A program made the translations under genes and the position numbers. This document shows, one piece after another, positions 1 to 12,063 of a stretch of 64,000 nucleotides of DNA. The notes below the pieces were generated by a model, which did no database searches, was not told where the DNA came from, and worked only from the letters and a program-made list of their open reading frames with translations. Each line of letters opens with the position of its first letter. The first letter of the stretch is position 1. The DNA comes from Hetaerina americana (Eukaryota > Arthropoda > Insecta > Odonata > Calopterygidae), in NCBI GenBank assembly GCA_022747635.1, contig JAKTNV010000005.1, positions 83,792,969 through 83,856,968 of the forward strand, in the 5' to 3' direction.

Positions 1-1125
1 ACTTCTCCTTCACTAACACTGGAAAGGTACACGTTCGTCACTTACACTTTCGTTTGTTATTATATCCCATGTGAAATTGTACAACCACTACAGCTGAAGG
101 GGTGGACGATGTCGCACCGAAGCAGTTTTACAAGATAGGGCAAACGCCCAGACAAAATGGGGTTCTGGTCTGGTTTAGCCTTGACAAAATTGGCTTACCA
201 TACAAAAGAACGCTGAAAATTATTCAAAATATTCGGCCATACGCAAGGACATCAATCAGAATACAAGTAAATAAAAGATGTAGTCAAGGTTCGTGGCATG
301 TGCCTAACTAATGAATGGAAGGGGTGTTTCCTCTCTCTCCCATGTCTCCTTCCCCTTAACGAATGGTTACTTTTTCTCGCCACCACCTTTCCTGCATGAA
401 CTTGTTCGTTCGTTGAGTCGGACGCGTTGAATGGCGATGCGACCTCGCTTCCTCTTGGTCCGCGAGGGATTTGCGGTCGCGGCCAAGGGGGGCGGGAGGG
501 ACGTCGGCCGACGGGGAGTAGCAAGTGTCGGGGACGCGGAAGAAGGGGATGGCTGGGGGAGGGATGTCCCGGAGGACATTTCGAAACTCGGTGAAGCTGA
601 TGTCGGATTCGGGAGGATCTTAGGAGGAGGAGTGAAGGGTGGAAGCGTGCCGTGGTTGTGGTATACAAACCATCGTGTGTGTAGTGAGATTTTCACCAGT
701 CCATGCTGGAAAACTAGCAGCGCCAGCCACTTCATATCCCAATCGCAATAAAAACGTTGAGTTAAGATTTCATGGGGCGAAGCTATCCGATTGCTTTGTT
801 TGCGAGCATGGCAACGATTGAAACTTGATGACTCAAGGAAGTGTGAGATGAAGAAAGATTTAGAAGCCTTTGGATTTGAGGAAAAAGAGCAGGCTGGAAG
901 TTGTGGAGTTGGAAGATGAGTGTCGAAGGGCTAGTGGATGAAGGGAGGAAGAAAAAGGATCCAGCTGGTACAAAACAAAAGAGATTATAAGGATGTGAAA
1001 AGTGCAGACACAACGGAGGGATATCATGAGTGTACCTGCCAAATAGGAAAAAAAACAATAATGGTTATGCATAGGAACGTAATATGTTAAAAGGAGTCAC
1101 GAAGAAAACAAAGTGAACACAATGC
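1..1125. other. Region with no recognised gene; GC/CpG-rich block inside
   Basis: I recognise no protein family in any frame. The block at about 415-640 is rich in CpG and G-runs, unlike the AT-rich flanks, and supports overlapping open frames on both strands, which is what GC-rich non-coding DNA gives. It could be a CpG-rich promoter remnant, but no exon, splice pair or TATA context ties it to a gene. Confidence 0.4.
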
Positions 1126-1668
1126 AATATTCATCATCAGTATTTCAATCCTAAGATTGGTTTACTGCATCCCTCCATTCTTCCTTATTTAGTGTTGATT
1201 CCTTCACCCAAGGATAGGTTCCCTGTTTTACGTCCTTAATTCTGCCTATTTGTACTTGTCTCTTGGCCTTCCTCGCGGGATCTTCCCTTCTATTATGTTT
1301 CTAACTAATCCATTGTGCCTCAATGTATGCCCAATCCATCCAGTTCTTCTTTTCCGCAGAGCTCTCCATATGGTTCTTTCCTCTTCTGCTCTTCTACATA
1401 TATACTTCATCGTTCCTCACTTTGTCTGCCCATTTAATCTTCAGCATTCTCCTCCAGCACCATGTTTCAAATGCTTCTATTATTCGTTGGTCAACTTTTC
1501 CAATATTCCATGTATCAGATCCGTAGAGTACCATGCTCCACACGAACGTTTTGACGAACTGCTTCCTTGTTTGCAATCTTATGTTCTTTGGACACACTAG
1601 TTGCCTCTTCTCCATGAACGCCTTCTTTGCTTGATGTCGGCCGATACATGTAAGATGACTATAGAAAA
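1126..1668 (-). pseudogene. LINE-B non-LTR retrotransposon, C-terminal RT tail and 3' UTR (fragment)
   Basis: On the minus strand, 1615-1394 reads as the tail that follows the reverse transcriptase domain in many arthropod LINEs: YGSDTWNIGKVDQR followed by EAFETWCWRRMLKIKW and KVRNDEV. The frame then decays into a 3' region. The same 3' region, diverged, recurs at 9055-9440 and 28480-28900 (shared phrases such as 'ccaatcca', 'gttcttctttgccgtag', 'ctccagcaccatgtttcaa'), so this is a dispersed repeat, not a host gene. The RT catalytic domain is absent, which fits 5' truncation. The clade cannot be fixed from this piece. Confidence 0.75.
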
Positions 1669-2589
1669 ATATTAAGCTCGCAATACACGGTCATTCTTCG
1701 TGTACGTGTTCAGGTGTCATTTATGGTATTATTTGTCGGGGTAAATGAATATCTCCAGCTGTTACTTATCTGCTCATCCGATCATTTCTCTTGTTGTCTC
1801 TCCGTATAATCTCCAGTTCATTAAACATTATTTTGTACATCTCTTGGTGTGGAACAATCGCGAATAATGATGGTATTAGAGAGTCGAATATTGCTTTTGG
1901 CTAGTGCAGCATGCGTATTTGGAAGCGGTAGCAACGCTATTTTTAATCTTAGAAAATATTAAAACACTTGAGGTTTGCATATGAAACTTAAAGAATCAAA
2001 TGTTTTTGCCGTTCGATGACGACTCCGAAATCCGTATTTTAAATCTACTGTGTATATTTTCCAGCTAATGAAAACATCGCTCCACAATTTATAGACATAA
2101 AAATAATACCGATTACAGTCTGAATCGAGAAGCAAATTTTCTTTCCCTCGTATTGGTTTAAATAGTGGTCATTCTTGGCTTGGCATGACCACCATTTACT
2201 CCCTCGCAGGCGTGGAGCGATGTGATTGGCTGGAAAGAGGGTTCTTGTACGTGTTCAGGAATGCAGAAAGGGACAGCTCAAATTACAAAGCAAGGATGGA
2301 CATCCCTGTCATGGCTTTTTCGTGTATATGCTTGTATCCCTACAAACAATCCCGTCTCAGAATCACATAAAAGCTCCCCTTTTCGAAGTAAAAATATATT
2401 TATACAGTGCACTAAATTTTTCCTTTATAAACCGCCCAAGGTTTTCGTAACGCTGTCATTGTCATGCTTAAAAAACTAAGCAGAAATTCCTCAAAGCATA
2501 CGGCTGATCCTTTGAAGTACGAAATCTATCACGTTTTCTATCCCTGAATTATTTCGTTTGAAAAAAGACGGAAGGAAAAGCGAAACGTT
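1669..2589. other. Intergenic, nothing recognised
   Basis: AT-rich sequence with only short open frames. Nothing here matches the repeat families defined elsewhere in the window. Confidence 0.4.
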
Positions 2590-3175
2590 ATGGTTGGACG
2601 GCATAGACTAGAATATGTAGCAAAACTTCACTTATTCTGGAAGTGTTTCAGACTAAAATTGGCCAAATCGTAAGGGCATTGACATAAAAATTGCGTTAGA
2701 TAATGAGGCTTTTTAGAATGAAGGGTGAGCTATTGACGAGGACCATAGGAAAAGCTATGAAGTAAATATTAGGGAAAACTTTGGCAGGAGGCGTGGTTTT
2801 GTAAGTCTCGGAAACGTGGCCCTTGTAGCACGAGTGTGAGTGTAGATTGGAGGCTTTCGAGATGCGGATGTGCGGAAGGGTAATCAAAAATAAAATGGAC
2901 GGAAAGGTAAATAAGTGAAGGACATGCTTGGCGTGATAGGAGTTGAGAGAGGGTTGTAGGGAGAAATTCAATGGAGGCTAGACAAATGGTTGCAAGTAAT
3001 GTTTGACGATGGAATATTGGAGATTATGACCTAGTAATGGGGGTCAAGTGTGATATGCGATCCTACGGGTAAGCGAGATAAGGGATGGGAAAGGGAATAG
3101 GCATGTTGGACGGAATGAAGGGATTTAGAAAGAATTTGCGGAGTCGGAAGGATGGTTATTTATAATGCTCTGTAG
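2590..3175 (+). mobile_element. LINE-A 3' fragment, heavily decayed
   Basis: Plus-strand remnant of the window's commonest LINE. It has the diverged 'ggaagtgttt' step near 2639, the 'ggaggctttcgagatg' equivalent of the EAFEMW motif near 2850, and then the basic C-terminal tail ('gggatgggaaagggaatagg', 'tgttggacggaatgaaggga' at about 3083-3125) that recurs at 10770, 14560, 15240 and 36950. The frame is broken repeatedly. Confidence 0.6.
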
Positions 3176-3300
3176 TAGAAGTTTTTAGGGGAGGCGACTG
3201 ACAGCTTAAATCATTTGCGCCGTTAAGGATGGATGGGAAAGGGAGGTTGGAGAGAAACTCGGCGTCTTACAAGGTTTAGTTTAGATTATTAGGTGTAGCT
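3176..3300 (-). mobile_element. SINE S2, 3' part only
   Basis: The segment 'ggggaggcgactgacagctt' through 'ggagagaaactcggcg' matches the 3' half of the complete S2 copy at 44597-44893, with the same order of blocks and the same minus orientation. The tRNA-like head is missing. It sits directly after the LINE-A fragment. Confidence 0.6.
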
Positions 3301-5504
3301 TAGAAATGTAGTTGAGGTTCATCTCCTTGTGAATTGAAAAGCTACCTTGACTATTGGACAACGAAATATTTAATACTGCTGTTACGCTTCTAAATATAAT
3401 TTTGACAAGGGCGAGGGTCAATGCTATCTATTAAACCTTAGCCTGACATATTTTGGTTCTAACCGTTAGCGTTATCTATTTATTTATTTTTAGTATTTTT
3501 ATAAAATTTATTTTATTTTTAATTTCGGTCATTTTTTTTAGTTACTACAAATATCTTCTCTAATTTCCCCCACCCATTCTTTGCCCATTTATAGGAGTAC
3601 GGCTGGGGTTGACTCTTCCCATTGTATAATTTTGACGCCTAGACGCGTAGTGCGCGACGGCGAGTCTGATTTCGAAACAAGTTCGTAGCCAGGATGAAAC
3701 CTGGTGATTGATCATTGTAGTGTTTTTTGTTGTCACGCCGACGTCTTCTGAGTAGCAACAGCAGCAGGAAAGTACGTTTAAGATTCATTTCTTAGTAAAG
3801 TCGTCGAGTCTCGCAGACGTGTGGTTGCCAGAGCGCGTCAGGGCATCCGTAAAACAACCACTGCATGGCATCTTTTTGTTTCTCGTTCGATATCCGTCCT
3901 CGTGGACGGGTGTCGAAATGGACGGTAGTCAGTTGTTGGCTGTACTCGCTGTGAGAAGACAAAAAGTCACCGTTTGAATCACGATCCCATGCCGTTGAGC
4001 GCGATTAGATATTGTGTTCGAGTTCTAAAGACATTCATCCTCGGGTTTTTTTTAAATCAGGAGTTGTGCTTTGTGATTTGGTCCTTGAAATTCCGGAGGG
4101 ATTGTTGTTTTTTGGGTTTGCTTTAATTGTATCTTTGCCCAAGAGGAATCTCGGATGAGCCTAAAGATTTTCCATTATAATATTTTTTATTATTTTTTTG
4201 GGCCTTTGAGCTCTATTTATTTATGGTCGCGAATTTCCGACTCTCCCATTTGTGTTCGCGAGTTGAGAACGCGTATTTAATTCTATCGGTGCTGTTAAGT
4301 GTTATTTTATCGTCCTGATGGTCGGTCGGATATATAAATAGGACAATCTCTTTGGTGCCGATGAAAACTCGAACATCCGTTACCAGTAGTGACCTTCGAT
4401 CTCCGTTTTACCAATAATGTATGACTCATAATTACTTTCCCTTGAGGTTTCTTTTTGCTATATTTGACAAAGCACCCGATATTGTTTTCATACTTATGGT
4501 TTTTCATCAGGATTCGGATACGATATTAATATATGTCACACACACTATGAATATGTTGATTTCCGATAGTGACCAGCAAAAGTTTATGTATCTTCTGAGG
4601 CTCAGTATTAAGCGTGTTTATTCAATGACCACATCCAGGTCGGGTCAGTCCTCCGCTTTTAAGAATTAACGCCGTTGGTTGATAAACAGAAATCAACTAA
4701 AAATCAAAGCAATTAATGTGAAACAAATAAAAAATCAGAACATATAGAAACCAAATGCACTCAAAAGAAGAGCTTGGCAGTACAGAAAACCCTTTACATA
4801 ATACTTCTACTTCGTGCAAAGCAAATTTTGCATGAATGTCAGTTTTAATTAAATGAAGAATACAATGTATCTTTCCACTGTTCTTAGGGCAGTGGAAAGA
4901 TACATTGTAGTCTTCATTTAATTAAAATGAATTTCCACAAAGTTGAGCCGAGAACAATTGAATTTCTGTTTTCTTTTCAGTCTGCGCTGCGAAACTGCAA
5001 TTAACTGGATTCTGTTTCCTGAAGATATTAAATGTTGATTTTGTGAATTTTAAGGGGTAGCCAAAATATTAAATGAGAAATTACAATGTATTTATTATTT
5101 TTGTGTGAATATATAACCGCTATCAAATATTTTACCGGCTGGTACTAAACAAATTACATAGCTTATTAATATAGTTTTCAGTTTATCCACGAAAACGTGT
5201 GTTAACTTTCCCAGATTTAGTATTTCCCAAGATGCCGCGCACTTGGCCTCCGGCTATCGAGCTAGCGTGTGGTGAACCGTAGTGATATTGTTGCTTACTA
5301 GTCTGCAGAAGGCTACGGTGTAACCAAATGTGGTGCAACAGATTTCATGGCGCAGCCAAGACCCTAACCCTGACTAAAAATAAAGTCAGATGTGGTGCAA
5401 TTGACCCTTATTTTGGCTCACGTTCTTGTTTATTCAGTTAACACGTTGCCATTATTTTCTTCTCCCTCACCAACTTATTTTGGCAAATATATCTACGCCT
5501 AGAC
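3301..5504. other. Intergenic, one hairpin, nothing else recognised
   Basis: Mixed sequence with T-rich runs near 3480-3540 and 4180-4200. No protein family recognised. It contains the hairpin listed at 4843-4927. Confidence 0.4.
4843..4927. repeat. Hairpin: 38-bp inverted repeat, 9-nt loop
   Basis: Arms 4843-4880 and 4890-4927 are reverse complements over 38 bp with a single mismatch, around the loop 4881-4889. The outer part is AT-rich (ttttaattaaatgaag) and the inner part is mixed (ctttccactg). It could be a small foldback repeat or a palindrome made during break repair. No target duplication is evident. Confidence 0.85.
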
Positions 5505-5580
5505 CTTATACCTCTCAAGCTGCCGAAAGGACGCGTGGCGGGGGGTGTTAAGGCATCAGTCATAAATGCAAAAATATTAG
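5505..5580 (-). mobile_element. CR1-like LINE 3' terminus (short)
   Basis: The phrase 'gaaaggacgcgtggcggggg' followed by 'tgttaaggcatcag' is a diverged copy of the 3'-terminal block seen at 17926, 37715, 49835 and 63145 ('ccccgcaagcc...gtgtggcagg'). Only the terminal block is present. Confidence 0.45.
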
Positions 5581-5589
5581 TTCAAGCAT

Positions 5590-6110
5590 TATTATTATAA
5601 GGTTATCTACCGGTTAAGGTAGGTTTTGGGATGGAAAAACCTACCAAATAAATATTTTGTGACTCCTAGCAAAACACAATCCAACACCCTTCTCTAAATC
5701 AGGTCCCCCTTCATCTCTGAGTACTTTCTTCCTCCCTTCATCCCGTCCAACATCCCTATCCTGCTCCTTCCCGTTCCTCGTTTGCCTAACATTCTCCCCT
5801 CAGTTACAGTCTTCAACATCCCGCTGCCGGTCAATACCCCCTTCATCCACCTTTCCTGCCTCCATAAGATTTCTCACAACAAACCTTTCTCTTCGCCTAC
5901 CATTCCAAGTACTTCCTCATTTGTTTTCTTCTCTGTCCATTTCACCTTCTCCATTCTTCTCCACAGCCACATCTCAAAAGCCTCTCGTCTACTATCTGTC
6001 TTCAACAGCCAATGACAAAAACCTCCCAACTACGACTATCCTCCTGTTTCAATGACCACGTTTCCGCGCCGTGCATAGTTACACTTCCACTAGAACAAAT
6101 GCTAGCTCGT
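5590..6110 (-). mobile_element. LINE-A 3' fragment with conserved 3' end
   Basis: Minus-strand LINE-A. Its 3' end is at about 5590 with a TAA-rich tail and the terminal box that reads 'ctaccggttaaggtaggttt' on the plus strand. Going 5', it has the basic tail, the post-EAFEMW region, and the phrase MHGAETWSLK near 6090-6060 (minus-strand reading), equivalent to YGxETW in other copies. The same terminal box recurs at 37090, 39700, 57585 and 61890. The reading frame is broken. Confidence 0.7.
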
Positions 6111-9054
6111 GGAAAAAAAAACTCGCATGGATATATACGAGTATTCTTATATAAATCATGCAGTAATTGTTGTGCATGACAAATTCATAAAATGTTATGC
6201 TTCAAGTTAATTAAATATTGTCAAGGGGCTCCCGGCATAAATCCTGCTACGTACCCGCCACGCTAACTTGTTTCTCTTAGAATAATATCTTCTGTACGGG
6301 CGTATTCAATCTCTCCGAACGGTAGGTTTGATTGAATTTCACCGCGCCAGTTGCTTAAGCTTTGTCGAATGATCCCAACTTCATATTGTGAGCAGGCTGA
6401 GGGACCATAAGAGCACTTGAGGCTAGGTCGTGGTTGACTTAGGTCGTCGCAGAGCTTACCGTGTTCCCGGACCCGAGGAACTACTCTTTGATTAGGCTTA
6501 TATGGGTCAAATTTGGCCATTTTATCCTCGTCCGTTTCGTGATGTGACCTGGGTAGTCGAAAGACCATTTAATTTAAATCGGGTGGATGTTTTATCGTCT
6601 CAGAGCTACTTGGAAAACTAGCTGCTGACGATTAATAACGGACCGTTTAATATTTAAAAAAATTAAGTATAACCAGCATTGGCTTGCCCATCGAAACGCG
6701 ACGTACGAGGGCTACAAGCAAACGAACTCTGTAGTCAGCTCCCGATGAGGAAGAAGGATACGGTGAATCTTTTTTAAAAAAAGTGCTCAAAAGACAACAG
6801 AAGATCAAGAATAAATTGGAAAGAGAGGATATTATTCGCCGCATAGGCATTCAACCTAAAGCTCATTTGTAATGAAGTAGTTTAATTGGTGTTTAAGTTG
6901 GGACATTGTCAATGGCAATAGACTATTGAATTAAGGTTTACCACCATGAAATTTTTCCCCCTCTCACTCTGTCCTTTTCCCTATCTTTTGATCTTTCTCG
7001 TTGCCCCTCACACGCCTCGTTATGCGTCCATCTTCCTTTGTATCGAATCCCAAACCCGGCGACCACCCGCGCTATTAGTTTCGCGAGTGAAAGTTCTAAT
7101 GACATGAGAAGGAGCTGGTCCGGCAGACTCCAATCGTCAACGGATTCTTATGCGGGCGGCCGAGACCCTCATCCCCCCCTCCTTGACTGCTACCGTCACA
7201 CCCCCCACTCCCTCGACCCTCCCCACTTCACAGGTGATGCGCGAAATCCATATTTCAGCGCGATTACTCCATCTGTCTTGCAACAAAATCCCTTTCTAAT
7301 TTAATTTGCTTGAATGAGAACATTTGTTCATACCCAGGTGGCAAAATAAGAATCTACTTATCTCGGTGTTTGATATCGATCGACGAGAGAAGCAAAAGGG
7401 AAAATTCACGGAAAGTACGTACTTCGCGTAAAAACAGCTTTCAATAACGGAAATAATTGTTAAACCACCAACATTAGTATCAACTAAACTCTAGGAAACA
7501 GTCACTTGAAGGCCTTTGCGTGGGGCGTATATATTACTCAAGTCAAGAACCAGAGTTGTATGCAGTTTGTATGTCATTTAATCGATTTATGAGTCAATAA
7601 AGCGCAATTGATGTTTTAAAATATGTTCTAGCTCATGTTAGAAATAGGCGTCGTAGCGGAGGTTGATGAAACTGCTTCTCAGGGTTGGTTGGCAGCATAA
7701 TCTCGGGCACAGCTGCGCCTTTTGATGACATGTGCGTGATATTAAATGTTTACTGCCATCACCCCCCCCCCCCCCCCCCCCGTAGTGGCAGTCGGAAGGT
7801 TGATATACGGGCGGGGTGACAATCTAAATTATTCAGAAACGTTTTTTTCTCATGTTTTATGCGTGCTACAGAAAAAACGTTGGTATTTGTGGATAGTAGA
7901 TTCAATGTTCTACCAATTGCTTAAGGAATACATTTGTTATATCTCTGCACTAAGAAAAGATATGATGGAATAAATGATTTTCGTTCGAACTAATTTCGAA
8001 GCGTTAAGGCCCTATCCCGAATCGCTCGTGTCCTACTCAGAAAGGGTGACATTTTATCGAAAGTCGTGCACTTACATAATCCGCGTAAAAAGACCCAAAG
8101 ACATTAAATCTTGATGGTTATGGAATCAATGAAGCATTTTCTTGGCATCGACCGGCAAATGTTTTTCACTCAACTGTTGCCTCACCATAATTCCGTAACG
8201 TTGGAGATTTGAACATATCTCAGGAGAGAGATAAATTTCTTCAAATTTGCTATATTTCCCACCTCTCGAAGTACTTTCCTCGACTTTAATAACACCCTGT
8301 AAAATATGATTTTGACGGATGCATTGCATTGCAGGACAGTACTGTGTTCGAGGGCCGGTTTCCCTCGCCCCCCACCCTCTCGCGGTATACACTCCTCCCC
8401 CTCTGCCTCTCGCGTTCTCCTTCGGAGACTTGATGAGTGGTTTTCGTGAAAATGTGGCAACGTGTTTCGGTGACTGGTACGATTTTCCTCTCCTTTATCG
8501 AGACGGGAGGGGGGGGGCGGTGGAGATTGCGGGGGTCGGGTAGGGGACTCCGCCGGCGATATTGTCTGGGCGGGTGCGGTAAGGGAACTTCCCCGATAGC
8601 ATGCATATATCCACGAGCCGTATCTCTTCTCGTTCGCTTGCCTTCGATGGAATCTGAATTCACCCACAGTCGGTGGAGTAAAAGAGACGGTTTATGATAC
8701 GAAAGGGTTAAGTTTATGCTGAGGCACAAACGGCATAAAACGTCGAAATGCATCCATCTGTTTCTTGATCACTTTGCTCATCGTATTCCGTCATTTTATG
8801 ATCGCGTTTTTCGTTCATATCAAGCACCATATTCGCTTCGATCCCTTTTCCCTCCGCTTCCTCCTTTCAACCCCCCTTCCACCCCCCCCGGTCAGAATTC
8901 CGATGGATACTTCGGAGGGAAATCCCGGGATCCTTCGTTTCCTTCTCCTCTCCCACTCCAACAACTCCACCACTTTTCCTTGTTGTCCAACGCACGTGCT
9001 CTCAGGGCACGTGGTTAGTCTCTCAACTGAGACCCTAAATGGACGGGGTTCACC
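6111..9054. other. Intergenic; homopolymer C tract and GC-rich block
   Basis: No recognised gene. It holds a run of 20 C at 7762-7781, and a GC-rich, G-run block at about 8330-8600 with open frames on both strands, which I read as composition artefacts. Pyrimidine-rich sequence lies at 8850-8960. Confidence 0.4.
7762..7781. repeat. Poly-C homopolymer, 20 nt
   Basis: Twenty consecutive C on the plus strand. Such runs are unstable and hard to sequence, so the exact length may be an assembly estimate. Confidence 0.9.
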
Positions 9055-9440
9055 ATGATCATCGTCAAGTATTCCAATCGCAACATCTGTTTACTGCAGC
9101 CCTGCGCACTTATCTATTCGTTGTTAATTCCTGATACCTTCTGTGTTTTAGGACGTCCTTCTTGATTTGTCCTATGTACTTGCTACATGGTCTTCCTTTA
9201 CGGATTCTTCCCTTCAATGAGCTCTCCTATTGTTTCCAAATAAGCAATTGCGTCTCAAGGTGTATCCAATTCATTTCTAGTTCTTCTTTGCCGTAGATTT
9301 CTCTTCGTGTGGTCCGTCTTTCCTTTTCTCTTCTTCTGCAGAAGACGAATTATCGCCCGGAATTGTGAATTTGCCTTTTTGTTTTCCTACGCTTGTGTCC
9401 CTGTCTTGCTTTTATCTATCCTCCCGACAGTTTTTTCAAT
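9055..9440 (-). mobile_element. LINE-B 3' fragment
   Basis: Diverged copy of the LINE-B 3' region. 'acgtccttcttgatttgtcc', 'ttgcgtctcaaggtgtatcc' and 'gttcttctttgccgtag' correspond in order to blocks at 1225-1390 and 28560-28640. The coding part upstream of the YGSxTW motif is not preserved. Confidence 0.6.
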
Positions 9441-9624
9441 ACTAAGACATTTATTTTTTATTAATTTTTTATTAAACCACTTATATTATTCTGTAATTTG
9501 TATTCACATCGTGAAAGTTAGATATAAATTTAAAATTATCCATAAATTTCACTAAAAATGGGTATGGCAGTTATGTATAAAGACAATGATATCCAATTTT
9601 AGATATCCATTGATTAATAATAAG

Positions 9625-9626
<2 letters not shown>

Positions 9627-9683
<57 letters not shown>
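9627..9683. repeat. (TA)n microsatellite
   Basis: Uninterrupted TA dinucleotides of about 57 bp, followed by a short 'acatacatac' motif and a small palindromic 'catatatgtatg' segment. Confidence 0.95.
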
Positions 9684-9685
<2 letters not shown>

Positions 9686-10299
9686 CACATACATACATAC
9701 ACATATATGTATGTATTTTATCTTGTTGGAAAATCAGTGCGACAGGTTCAACGCAGCAAAGAATTGGATAATTTTTTTCCTTAACAGTTTCTAGCTTGGG
9801 AATGCCTCGCCAAGGCGAGATATTACGCTGAATTCTTCGGAATTACTGAAGTCTCCAAAGTTAAGTGTTGGATTTTGATGCAGTCATTTACTGAGCGAAA
9901 ATTAAATTAAAACCTCAGTCCGAAATGGAACGTAGTGGCCCATTGGTGTCTATTTTATCAGACGGGGTATAACAAGACGTCAAATGGGCTAATAAGCATC
10001 CAATTTGACCCTGCGTCGCCAGTCAAGGCGATTCGGTTTCCTTGGTATACTGGCCATTGGGATGAGTTTGATAAGATCGGGTTTATCGTGTAAGGGATAT
10101 CGGATTCTCTCATTCCAAGGAGAAGATTTCAATATCGGAAATTTTCAGGATACAGGGAAGGAAGTATGATGGGCAGTCAAATGAAAGCCGAACTCCTGGG
10201 ACATGCAGTGTAGACCATACACAGCAGGCATTCGACGATGTATTCCGCGTGATCCAGCACCCTCAGCTACCAGAAAAAGAACCACACCTCTCTGCTCTT
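9684..10299. other. Intergenic, nothing recognised
   Basis: No family recognised in this stretch between the (TA)n tract and the LINE-A RT fragment. The part after about 10150 could be decayed upstream LINE-A sequence, but I cannot show it. Confidence 0.35.
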
Positions 10300-10885
10300 C
10301 TTTGCTCGCCGCCGTTTCGAAAGCTGGACAAACACACTTGACCAGTCAGTTTGGGTTTAGGAAAGGGAGAGGGACGCGTGATGCCATAGCAGTAATGAGA
10401 TTATTAATCGAGAGGAATACAGAAAACAACCAGGAGGTATTTTTGCCTGTTTCGTAGACTTCGAAAAAGCGTTTGATAGAGTGAATTGGGAAAAACTAAT
10501 GAGTATTCTTGGAGTAAACGTGGTCGTTGAAGCAGGAGGATCGACGTAGTTTTGAGGCTTTTGAAATGTGGGTGTGGAGAAGAATGTAGGTGTAATGGAC
10601 AGAGAAGAAAACAAATGAGGAAGTACTTGATATGGTGGGCGAAGAGAGGGGTTTGTTGGGAGAAATCCTATGGAGGCAGGAAAAGTGGATGAAGGGGGTT
10701 TTGACCGGCAGTGGGATGTTGAAGACTGTAATAGAGGGGTGAATATTAGGGAAACGAGGAAAGGGCAGGAACAGGATGGGGATTTTAGACGGGATGAAGG
10801 GAGGAAGGAAGTACTCAGAGATAAAGAGGGACCTGAAGTAGATTTTGTGTTTTGTTAGGAATCACAAAATATCTTTTGAAATGGG
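10300..10885 (+). pseudogene. LINE-A reverse transcriptase, internally deleted copy
   Basis: This is the most informative LINE-A copy. FGFRKGRGTRDA, an RT finger motif, is followed after a one-base slip in a T-run by CFVDFEKAFDRVNWEKLM, which carries the first catalytic Asp of the RT palm. At about 10520 the sequence jumps to the post-RT region ('tcgttgaagcaggaggatcg', then EAFEMWVWRRM after frame changes). The segment that should carry the YADD box and the thumb has therefore been deleted. The rest runs through the basic tail to 'gttttgttaggaatcaca' near 10850, which recurs at 14650, 25330, 25620 and 37040. LINE-A encodes a retrotransposon polymerase acting in target-primed reverse transcription. 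This copy cannot be active. Confidence 0.8.
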
Positions 10886-12061
10886 AAAACGTTCGCCAAG
10901 CTAAATAAAGTGTTGCTTGATATCTTTGCCCGGCTACCTTATCCCATCAGTAGCTTGGTTTTTTCATTCTAAATGTGCCAACCAATAAAATAATAATAAT
11001 TAGTGTCGCTTGTAATGAATAAGTGTGTCGATTGCGTTGCCGTTCTTAAATTGCATCGACTTCCATGCGCTTGCGGTGTCCTTGGTTGAACCGTGCTCGG
11101 CGCTGAAATGCTAAACAGCTGTCCTATTAATAGGGAAGGAGGAAATTTCACCTCAATTAGCCGAAGGCTTGGTATTTGGACTTACAAAATTCCGCGTTAG
11201 GTTCCCAGGGTGTATTTTTGGAGGGCTCGCGGGAAAAAAATGAAATCCTTGGGCACTCGACTCTTTTAAGTGGACTCTCGTTTCCCTCCCCCCCTCTCTC
11301 TAGCATGTGGGAAGGAGGATGCCCCTCGGAGGGACCTTTCTTGACCGACGGGGGGACCATCAGGAATTCCTGCGTCGTCATTTTCGATTCACGCAAGACC
11401 GGAAGTGATCCCACCTCGTTATTCGGACGAACTTCAAAATTCTTACTTATATATTAATGTTTAAAACTCTAGCAAACTAGATCAAACGGTTCTTAATTTT
11501 GTAGATCAACAAAATTATCGAAAATGAAATATCGAAAAATATCGGGAAGCACATGAGTCTGCTTACAACTGTTTACTTATTGCAAATTTGCGTGTCTACT
11601 TTGGTAACCGTCGTTTGTTTGAATTGGGTGACCGTCGCCTGAAAATTGGAGGCAATGAGACGTGTCCAAGCGCTAAACCCGACTGCAGAAAGGTGCTGAT
11701 GGAAAGTAAAGGGTTGGACGACATTAATGGGGGTGCGATATCCCGTGGCTTATTTTATTAGGAGAATTGTAATAGTGGCATTATCTCTCTGCGCCGCTTC
11801 TCATCCATCAAGACTGTTTGACGACCTCAATTCTGTTGTAGTTCTAAATGCCAATTATAGTGTCCCGTTTCTTCCATCATCCACTCCGTATCTTTCAATC
11901 TGGGTCGTCGTCTTATAACTTATGCCTTCAAGCATTCGTCAACACCTCATATCGAACCAGATATCCAACCCACGCGTCCTGTCTTCCTAAGTAATGTCTT
12001 CGTCACAGAATTCCACTGTTCACTTACTTCCCTCCCTACTTCTTGGCTCTCTTATGAAGAT
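10886..12061. other. Intergenic, nothing recognised
   Basis: Only short open frames on both strands and no familiar motif. The sequence immediately before 12062 is simply the mariner insertion site. Confidence 0.4.
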
Positions 12062-12063
12062 TA

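Noticed and set aside
840..1030. Possible LINE tail ('gatgaagggaggaagaaaaa')
   Set aside because: Purine-rich sequence resembles the LINE-A basic tail, but no other LINE-A block precedes or follows it.
5240..5400. 'gatgtggtgcaa'-type repeats as a regulatory array
   Set aside because: Only two or three imperfect matches within otherwise unstructured sequence. Not enough to call.
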